In this document: in pieces, positions 1 through 5,138 of the stretch
Numbering within the stretch: the first letter of the stretch is position 1
Layout: each line of letters starts with the position of its first letter
Assembly (NCBI GenBank): GCA_030691225.1
Contig: JAUYES010000072.1
Coordinates: 1 to 5,138 of the forward strand
DNA from: Holophaga sp.
Lineage (GTDB): Bacteria; Acidobacteriota; Holophagae; Holophagales; Holophagaceae
Reading direction: 5' to 3'
DNA: 5,138 nt
Position numbers and translations under genes: made by a program
Notes under the pieces: model-generated
Database searches by the model: none
Seen by the model: only the letters and a program-made list of their open reading frames with translations
Told to the model about the DNA's origin: nothing

Positions 1-26
1 GTCAAAGTAGATTTCAAATTCTTTAT

Positions 27-30
27 GGAG
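27..30 (+). promoter_or_regulatory. Probable ribosome binding site of the cytochrome gene
   Basis: GGAG lies 11 bases before the ATG at 42, a rather long but usable spacing. It favours 42 over the next in-frame ATG at 51, which would be 20 bases away. No promoter can be judged because only 41 bases precede the gene. Confidence 0.5.
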
Positions 31-41
31 ATTTTCCAACC

Positions 42-1004
42 ATGCCCTGGATGGATTGGACCGCCCTCAACCACGTCGTTTTTGTGCACGTCCCCGTGGC
101 GGTGGCATTCCTGCTGCCTTGGGCCCTTATCGCGGCGCAGCGCTCGGGACGCGGCATGCGGCCCTGGTGGGTGACCTGTCGCTACCTTGCGTGGATGGGC
201 GTGTTGGTCTCCTTGATCGCGGCCTTTAGCGGGCTTCTGCTCGCCCGGCGGCTGAATTTCTTGGCTCCCGACCAATTACTGGCGCAGGGCGGCAGCGGTG
301 ATGCGGCAATTTTCCGCCTTCACCAGATCTTTGCCGGGAGCAGTCTCCTCATGGGCATCGTCACGCTCAAGGCCCTCTTTCGGCGCAGGGCTGATCATCA
401 AAACATTGGCTTTCTAGGGCTGCTGTTCGGTCTGATCTGGGCTGGCACAACCCTAGGCGCGGGCTATTACGGCGGCAAATTGCGACAACCTTCCGAGCAG
501 CTGGAGCCACCGCCAGCTGCACCCGCAATTGTCGAGAAACCGGTTTCTACCACCGAAATGCTGCCTCGGATGCTGGACTACCTGAGTCTTGAACCCATGC
601 ATTCCGAACCGGTTCGCAACCCACTCCACGGCAACCGCTGGATTCGAGTCTGGGTGACTTCGGGTGCCGAGGAAGCCTATCGGAAAGGCGAGAAATTGCC
701 GGATGGTTCGCTCCTGGTCATGAGCAGCACAGAAGAACGCTGGGGGCGACCGGGCCCCGATGCCGGACCGCTTTACGCCATGGAAATGAAGGCGGGTAAA
801 CCCGTGTTCGCCTATTACTGGCCAAGAGTACCCCTCGCCAAGCGCGGCGAGACCGGTGGCGCCGAACGCGCCTACTGGCAAGGCGAAGATTCCAAGTTGT
901 CCAGTTGTATGACCTGCCATTTGGATGGCTTGGTGCCGACGCGCGACCGCAGCACCTGGACGGTGCCCAGAAAACCAAAAGTTGAAAGTCCGCCGACTCC
1001 TTAA
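42..1004 (+). CDS. Membrane-anchored cytochrome P460-like c-type haem protein with DUF2231-like N-terminal domain
   Basis: This 320-residue protein has two parts. Residues 1-145 hold four hydrophobic helices (about 11-32, 47-67, 92-113, 121-142). Arg/Lys-rich loops after helices 1 and 3 (RSGRGMR, FRRR) put both termini in the periplasm. H11, H16 in FVHVPVA, H94 in RLHQ, and YYGGKL at 142-147 resemble the DUF2231 membrane family; the histidines could bind haem b, which is inference. A proline-rich linker (about 149-168) leads to a domain at about 170-300 that resembles cytochrome P460: RWIRVWVTSGAEEAY at 199-213, LPDGSLLV at 219-226, and a haem c site CMTCH at 289-293. The periplasmic C-terminus agrees with haem c attachment. 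The likely role is electron transfer or small-molecule oxidation at the membrane; the substrate is unknown, and the Lys that crosslinks haem in true P460 cannot be assigned by eye. The start at 42 is the first ATG, with GGAG at 27-30; the frame has no stop upstream inside the window, so a longer form is not strictly excluded. Confidence 0.85.
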   Translation: MPWMDWTALNHVVFVHVPVAVAFLLPWALIAAQRSGRGMRPWWVTCRYLAWMGVLVSLIAAFSGLLLARRLNFLAPDQLLAQGGSGDAAIFRLHQIFAGSSLLMGIVTLKALFRRRADHQNIGFLGLLFGLIWAGTTLGAGYYGGKLRQPSEQLEPPPAAPAIVEKPVSTTEMLPRMLDYLSLEPMHSEPVRNPLHGNRWIRVWVTSGAEEAYRKGEKLPDGSLLVMSSTEERWGRPGPDAGPLYAMEMKAGKPVFAYYWPRVPLAKRGETGGAERAYWQGEDSKLSSCMTCHLDGLVPTRDRSTWTVPRKPKVESPPTP

Positions 1005-1054
1005 CAAAAATTCACAACGCCTTGCTTGGTGTTCTTTTGGAATAAACTCGGGTT

Positions 1055-1531
1055 ATGCGAAGCCTAATTCTCCTTGTTGCTCTACCCCTGTCCGCAGGGG
1101 TTTCGGTGAAGGTCAAAATCACCGACGCCACTGTGATCTGGGGGTCAGGGATCGAGCCGAAGGGCGCTGTTCCCCCGGCCCGTTTTGAAGCACGAGTGCA
1201 CCTGATCGGCGCCAAGCGGTCTGTTAATCCCGTTTTTCGAGTCTGGCGTGTGAAAATTGGCCAATTTCCTGGTCTGGAGAAGCGTGGAGCAAAATTCCCA
1301 GCCTTGGGTAAGAATCTGCCGTTGGGGTCCCAAGTCACCGCTGGTCCAGCAGGTACCTGGGTGATTCAGGGAATCTGGCCAGAGGCCCCGGAAACCGGGG
1401 ACCGATTGGTGGTGGAAGTCCGTCGGGGGACTCGTCGACTGGGGTGGGCCTCATCGGAAGTGACGGAACAACTGCTCCAGGTCATCGAGAAACGCCCCGG
1501 AGTGATTGTTGATGAGTTAAAAAAAGAGTGA
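1055..1531 (+). CDS. Small secreted protein of unknown function
   Basis: This is a 158-residue protein I do not recognise. It opens with a short Sec-type signal peptide (MRS, then the hydrophobic stretch LILLVALPLSAG); cleavage after A14 is plausible. The mature part has no cysteine, many basic residues, and alternating hydrophobic stretches (VKVKITDATVIW, FEARVHLIG, VFRVWRVKIG, TWVIQGIWP, RLVVEVRRG) that suggest a small all-beta fold. The last 30 residues, with EQLLQVIEKRPGVIVDELKKE, look helical. The start is well bounded: TAA at 1043-1045 closes the same frame just upstream and ATG 1055 is the first start after it. No good Shine-Dalgarno precedes it. It follows the cytochrome gene by 50 bases on the same strand, so co-transcription is possible but unproven. 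The mature protein is probably periplasmic or external; its function is not inferable from sequence. Confidence 0.75.
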   Translation: MRSLILLVALPLSAGVSVKVKITDATVIWGSGIEPKGAVPPARFEARVHLIGAKRSVNPVFRVWRVKIGQFPGLEKRGAKFPALGKNLPLGSQVTAGPAGTWVIQGIWPEAPETGDRLVVEVRRGTRRLGWASSEVTEQLLQVIEKRPGVIVDELKKE

Positions 1532-1542
1532 TTTTTTTTTAA
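1517..1542 (+). terminator. AT-only inverted repeat over the stop codon; possible weak terminator
   Basis: TTAAAAAAA (1517-1525) can pair with TTTTTTTAA (1534-1542) around an 8-base loop that contains the TGA stop (1529-1531). The T tract is nine bases long. The stem has no G-C pair, so it is not a canonical intrinsic terminator. The A-tract/T-tract pair could act as a weak or bidirectional terminator, as bent DNA, or be chance. Confidence 0.3.
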
Positions 1543-1595
1543 CATCGAGGGGATCCGCGCTCAACTATTACTAACGGAAACAAGTTCTTGAACAC

Positions 1596-1630
1596 AGCCA
1601 CATTGGGTGGCTTATGCTCTTCCTTTTTCT
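1596..1630 (+). terminator. Hairpin with T-rich tail in the 138-base gap; candidate terminator
   Basis: AGCCAC (1596-1601) pairs perfectly with GTGGCT (1607-1612) around the loop ATTGG. A pyrimidine/T-rich stretch follows, with five T at about 1624-1628, but it does not abut the stem as in a strong intrinsic terminator. It may end transcription from the upstream gene or form part of the leader of the next one. The rest of the gap (1532-1669) holds no gene; the ATG at 1641 closes after four codons. Confidence 0.35.
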
Positions 1631-1659
1631 TCACAATTTGATGGCCGACAAATAGACCT

Positions 1660-1664
1660 GGAGG
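1660..1664 (+). promoter_or_regulatory. Strong Shine-Dalgarno for the large secreted protein
   Basis: GGAGG sits five bases before the ATG at 1670 and is separated from it by a run of T. It is the best ribosome binding site in the window and fixes the start of the long gene, together with the signal peptide that begins right there. Confidence 0.85.
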
Positions 1665-1669
1665 TTTTT

Positions 1670-4600
1670 ATGCGACCCCTTCCATTCCGCAGGCTTTCCT
1701 GGGGCTTACTCACCCTTTTGCTTGTGGCCCTTCCGGCTGCCCAGGCCAAGACTCCTGCCAAGTTCGTTAAAAAGGAATCCGATCGGGCCGATCTCCGGGC
1801 CAAGGCCAACCTTGAGATGTTTGGTGGGCATGCCACGCCGGAATACTTGGACTTCAAGGCGCGGGTCGCTGAGCAGGAGCTCAAGCGATGGGAGCGACTG
1901 ATCCCAGGGACCAAGGCGCACCGCATGGAGTATCAGATGGCGGGCATTCCAGAACGGGCCTGGACTAATATCGGTCCCTACCGTGGACAATCCCAGCTCT
2001 ACATCACAGATACCAACATTGCAGATACTGGTCGTCCTACCGTAACCCTGCCCCACCCCACGAATCTGTCCACGCTCTACGTCGGGTACGCGGGTGGTGG
2101 GCTATGGCGCTGCAGCAATGCGGATGTGGCGGCCTCAGGTGATTGGACCTGGACTCCTCTAACGGATGCTCTGCCGGCGGGTAGCCCTGCGGGGAACCTC
2201 TCCGTGGGAGGTGCTGCCTTCAAGGTCGGTGACCCCAATACCATCTACTTGGCTCTGGGAGATATGATGCCCGGCTCGGCGGATAGCACGGCCGAAGGCC
2301 GTGGCTTCTTTATCAGCACAGATGGAGGAGACAATTGGACTCGGGGCGGCACTCTGGGCGCCACTACTCGAGTGAAGACCGTTCTGGCCCTGGCTGGCAA
2401 TGTGATTCTCGTGTCTGGGAATGCTGGGTTGTTCCGATCCATCGATGGAGGAACTTCCTTTACGGCGATCACTTCCGGGCCTTTGGTGGCCGGCACCATG
2501 GGGTGGGATATCGTCAAAATGGCCAACGGTGATCTGGTGATGGCTTATCAGGGGACTACAGCGAGCTCAAGCGGAGTGGCCTATTCCGCGGATAATGGGG
2601 TCACCTGGATCGCCTCCACCTATGACACGACCTTGACTGGCTTCGGGTTTCTTCGCATCAGCTTGGCTGCCAATGGTGCCACGGTCTATGGGTTATTCGA
2701 GGACGGTGCCGGGGCCTTCCAGAAAGGCATCATGAAGTCCACGGATAGTGGTCGGACCTGGGCCTGGTTTGGCAGCACAGACCTATTCAATGTCGATAGC
2801 GATGGGAATCAGGCTGGCTACAACCACATGATCGCGGTGGATCCCGCCAACGTGAACACGGTCTTCGTTGGTACCAACTTGTCCATGTATCGCACGCTTA
2901 ACGGCGGCGTAAGCTGGGAGCGGATGACGCAGTGGATGGGCTCTGACCGTCACTATATTCATGCGGATTTCCATGTCCACGCCTGGGCCCCCTCTGGCAC
3001 CAAGACCTTTTATGTTGGAACGGATGGCGGCCTGGCCGTGGTTCGGAATCCGGATATTGCCCCCATCCCCACGGGCTCCGGGGGCGTTCCTTCGGATCCA
3101 ACCTTTATCGATAACCGCCGCAATCGTAATATCGCGACCCAGTTGGTGTACCACATCGGCTCCACCACGGCTGCGACTCCGGCCGGAGCCAAGGATCGAG
3201 TAATCGTTGGCCTTCAGGACCAGGGCACTCGCCTTCGCACCGAAAGTGGCGTGGCAACCCAGGCCTATGACCTTGAGATTGGCGGCGATGGCTTTGGATG
3301 TCTGATTCATCCCTACGATGGCAATAAGATGCTGGGATCGCTGTACTACTCTCGTATTCAGCGCACCACTAATGGTGGTAGCTCGTGGTCAAGCGTCACT
3401 GGGATTACGGGATCGGGCAGTGGCACCACGGCGCCCTTCTTTACCCGCCTTGGGCAGGACATGTCCGACCCTACAGGCAATCGGGTTTACACCTTCACCA
3501 AGACCGTGCCTTTTGTTTCGACAGATTTTGGTGCGAACTGGACTGCTATGCCCGTCACGGGCCTGACTTCGCCAAATCCCATCCGGCATATCGTGGCCTC
3601 CCCCTTGACGCCCAACCACGTGGCTGTGGCGCTTAACGGCGGCCGGCTAGGCATCACTACCAATGGAACGTCCTGGACAACCATAGCTGGCACGGCCTTT
3701 CCTGGCAGTGGCAGCTACATGAACTGTGTGGCCTTTGATACGGCCGATGCCCAGATCCTGTACGCATCCTCGGTGGCCTTCAGTGCGACCAGCAACCATA
3801 TCTGGAAGTCCATTAACGGTGGTACCACTTGGGTGGCTGTGGACGGCACCGCTTCGACTAGCAATGGCTTCCCCTTTGGCGTGCCGGTGCACATGGTCAA
3901 GGTGGATCCCATCGACCACACCACGGTGTATGCCGGCACGGATCTGGGTCTCTATCGCTCGACGGATTCCGGCACCACCTGGACCCGCTTCGGTACTGGC
4001 CTTCCCCTGGTTTCAGTGCGGGATATCTACATTGCTCCCGATGGCACCTTCATGCGTATCGGTACTCATGGGCGTGGCGTTTGGGAAATGCAGGGCGTGA
4101 CCGCTAACTACGCCCCCCAGTTTAGTTCGCAGCCCCAAAATGTGTCTGTCATTGAAAGCGACTCTGCAACGGTAGGAGCCGTGGCCGTAGGGTTGCCCAT
4201 CCCGACCTACCAGTGGCAGCAGTCCACCAATGGCACCGATTGGTCGAACATCACCACCAACGGCACTGGCAACACTTACACCATTTCGTCCACTACGCTC
4301 GCCGATAACGGCAAGCGTTTCCGGGTGGTGGCAACCAATTCGATTTCCGCCGTGACCAGCAGCCCGGCAACCTTAACGGTAACCGGAGCCTCCGCCCCTA
4401 TCTTTTCCATCCACCCGTCGGCTGTTACTCAAATTGCCGGCCTGCGGGCGGATTTTACGGGAACGGCCACGGCCTCGCCCAGCCCCACGTACCAATGGCA
4501 GAGTTCTCCCAATGGCACAACCTGGACCGATATCACTAGTGCCACCACGAACATCTACAAGTTCTATCCGACCTCAGCCGATGCAAACAAGCGGTTCCGC

Positions 4601-5138
4601 TTGAGGGCTACGAATACTGCTGGCAGTGTCGATAGCAATTCTGCGACGTTGACGCTGACTCCTAACACGATTCAGCTGCTGGCTAACCCGGATTTCGAAG
4701 TCACACCGTTGGGCACTGGTTGGACTTGGTCTGATGCGGGCATGTTTACTCAAACGGCAGCCAATGTTCACGAAGGAGCTACCGCTCTATACCTCTGTGA
4801 TTGGGGAGAAATTCGCACGGACTGGGGCTACCAAACTGTTGCCATTCCCGCGAACCCAGCGAGTGCAGGTCTAACCTTCTGGATGAAGATTTTGAATCGG
4901 GCCGCCACGCCGACCACACCCAACACCATGACGGTTAAGGTGCAAAGCAGTACCGGAGCGGATTTGGCTACGCTGGCTACCTTCGATAACGCCACTGCCG
5001 GGTATTCCTCCCATACCAAAACACCCACCTACAATATGAGTGCTTATGCTGGGCAAACAGTGAGGCTCTACTTCACCAGCAGCCAGACTGATGCCGCCAA
5101 CGGCACTGCCTTTTATGTGGATGACATCAACCTAATCG
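1670..5138 (+). CDS. Large secreted Asp-box beta-propeller protein with two Ig-like domains and a C-terminal lectin-like domain (3' end beyond window)
   Basis: The frame is open for 1156 codons with no stop before the edge, so the gene is cut by the window. Residues 1-26 form a signal peptide (FRR, hydrophobic core, cleavage at AQA/K). A charged, probably helical segment covers about 27-95. From W98 (WTNIGP) to GRGVWEM (801-807) run beta-propeller blades with ten Asp-boxes, for example STDGGDNW at 216-223 and STDSGTTW at 764-771. Other conserved-looking pieces are GYAGGGLW (139-146), HADFHVH (431-437), GTDGGL (450-455), GLQDQGT (514-520) and GGDGFG (538-543). This matches the broad VPS10/BNR/GH74-like superfamily. 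Two Ig-like domains follow (about 814-905 and 909-998, both with PTYQWQ), then a domain from about 1004 that starts NPDFE and reaches FYVDDINLI, as in galactose-binding or CBM4/9-type jelly rolls. The likely role is extracellular or cell-surface binding of glycans or proteins, or glycan hydrolysis. Asp-boxes are structural, so neither sialidase nor xyloglucanase activity can be claimed. Confidence 0.9.
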   Translation, partial: MRPLPFRRLSWGLLTLLLVALPAAQAKTPAKFVKKESDRADLRAKANLEMFGGHATPEYLDFKARVAEQELKRWERLIPGTKAHRMEYQMAGIPERAWTNIGPYRGQSQLYITDTNIADTGRPTVTLPHPTNLSTLYVGYAGGGLWRCSNADVAASGDWTWTPLTDALPAGSPAGNLSVGGAAFKVGDPNTIYLALGDMMPGSADSTAEGRGFFISTDGGDNWTRGGTLGATTRVKTVLALAGNVILVSGNAGLFRSIDGGTSFTAITSGPLVAGTMGWDIVKMANGDLVMAYQGTTASSSGVAYSADNGVTWIASTYDTTLTGFGFLRISLAANGATVYGLFEDGAGAFQKGIMKSTDSGRTWAWFGSTDLFNVDSDGNQAGYNHMIAVDPANVNTVFVGTNLSMYRTLNGGVSWERMTQWMGSDRHYIHADFHVHAWAPSGTKTFYVGTDGGLAVVRNPDIAPIPTGSGGVPSDPTFIDNRRNRNIATQLVYHIGSTTAATPAGAKDRVIVGLQDQGTRLRTESGVATQAYDLEIGGDGFGCLIHPYDGNKMLGSLYYSRIQRTTNGGSSWSSVTGITGSGSGTTAPFFTRLGQDMSDPTGNRVYTFTKTVPFVSTDFGANWTAMPVTGLTSPNPIRHIVASPLTPNHVAVALNGGRLGITTNGTSWTTIAGTAFPGSGSYMNCVAFDTADAQILYASSVAFSATSNHIWKSINGGTTWVAVDGTASTSNGFPFGVPVHMVKVDPIDHTTVYAGTDLGLYRSTDSGTTWTRFGTGLPLVSVRDIYIAPDGTFMRIGTHGRGVWEMQGVTANYAPQFSSQPQNVSVIESDSATVGAVAVGLPIPTYQWQQSTNGTDWSNITTNGTGNTYTISSTTLADNGKRFRVVATNSISAVTSSPATLTVTGASAPIFSIHPSAVTQIAGLRADFTGTATASPSPTYQWQSSPNGTTWTDITSATTNIYKFYPTSADANKRFRLRATNTAGSVDSNSATLTLTPNTIQLLANPDFEVTPLGTGWTWSDAGMFTQTAANVHEGATALYLCDWGEIRTDWGYQTVAIPANPASAGLTFWMKILNRAATPTTPNTMTVKVQSSTGADLATLATFDNATAGYSSHTKTPTYNMSAYAGQTVRLYFTSSQTDAANGTAFYVDDINLI
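2315..3982 (+). repeat. Array of ten Asp-box (BNR) repeats within the propeller region
   Basis: Boxes of the S/T-x-D/N-x-G-x-x-W type begin at residues 216, 257, 306, 357, 409, 566, 617, 663, 714 and 764. The box at 257 ends in Phe instead of Trp, and the one at 663 (TTNGTSW) is one residue short. Spacing is 41-52 residues except for the 157-residue gap between 409 and 566, where blade strands persist (GTDGGLAVVRNPD, GLQDQGTRLRT) but the boxes are degenerate. These are protein-level repeats; at DNA level the copies are well diverged. Confidence 0.85.
4109..4663 (+). repeat. Two tandem Ig-like domain repeats
   Basis: Residues about 814-905 and 909-998 share the same order of motifs: an N-terminal strand with a Pro, then PTYQWQ, then NGT-x-W-x-x-I, then a Tyr strand, KRFR, ATN and a terminal ATLTV/ATLTL strand. 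Neither copy has the disulfide cysteines of classical Ig domains, which is usual for bacterial surface versions. They probably act as spacers between the propeller and the C-terminal domain. Confidence 0.8.

Noticed and set aside
453..1007. A 184-codon open frame on the minus strand across the cytochrome gene
   Set aside because: It lies wholly opposite a well-supported gene with a haem motif, and its product shows no family motif or credible start signal.
1011..1048. Promoter-like boxes (TTCACA at 1011, TAAACT at 1043) before the small secreted protein
   Set aside because: The spacing between them is 26 bases, far from the usual 16-18, and no better pair is visible, so this is not supported as a promoter.
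1012..1338. A 108-codon minus-strand open frame opposite the small secreted protein
   Set aside because: The + strand frame has a signal peptide and a well-bounded start, while the minus-strand product has low-complexity, Arg/Thr-rich composition.
1641..1655. Four-codon open frame (ATG to TAG) just upstream of the large gene as a regulatory leader peptide
   Set aside because: It has no ribosome binding site and no codon bias suggestive of attenuation; chance is the simplest explanation.
1532..1669. Cyclic-di-GMP or other riboswitch in the gap before the large gene
   Set aside because: Only one short hairpin is present and the conserved bases of the riboswitch classes I know are missing.
2783..3310. 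A 175-codon open frame on the minus strand across the propeller
   Set aside because: It is a shadow of the Asp-box coding frame in GC-rich DNA; the product shows no recognisable domain.
1670..5138. Calling the large protein a sialidase because of its BNR/Asp-box repeats
   Set aside because: Asp-boxes are structural turns found in many unrelated propellers; the sialidase RIP motif and catalytic residues are not evident.

Overview
The window holds three genes in a row on the + strand: two complete genes and a long third gene that is still open at the right edge. Nothing credible is encoded on the minus strand. The DNA is moderately GC-rich. The products need an export pathway and periplasmic c-type haem attachment, and the largest is a secreted multi-domain beta-propeller/Ig-like protein, so the source is most likely a Gram-negative environmental bacterium. 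The style of the large protein would suit Acidobacteriota (Holophagae-like) or a similar lineage. That is an impression only, because no phylogenetic marker is present.

Left part (42-1004): a membrane protein with four predicted transmembrane helices of DUF2231-like character. A proline-rich linker joins these to a periplasmic domain resembling cytochrome P460, with one CxxCH haem c site near the C-terminus. It is probably a redox protein of the cytoplasmic membrane.

Middle (1055-1531): a small secreted protein with a signal peptide, no cysteines, and no family I recognise. Its end overlaps an A-tract/T-tract inverted repeat. The 138-base gap that follows contains a small GC-rich hairpin with a T-rich tail and then a strong Shine-Dalgarno sequence for the next gene.

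Right part (1670 to the window edge): at least 1156 codons of a secreted protein. In order it has a signal peptide, a charged helical segment, about 710 residues of Asp-box (BNR/VPS10/GH74-like) beta-propeller blades, two tandem Ig-like domains, and a C-terminal domain that looks like a galactose/carbohydrate-binding jelly roll. The stop codon lies beyond the window. The blade period of about 50 residues suggests two seven-bladed propellers in tandem.

All three products are predicted to be exported or to face the periplasm, but I see no direct functional link between them, and the gaps (50 and 138 bases) do not require one operon. I found no RNA gene, mobile element, CRISPR array or clearly new system. 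The points most worth checking are the membrane-anchored P460-like fusion, the 14-blade prediction, and a His/Asp cluster inside the propeller.
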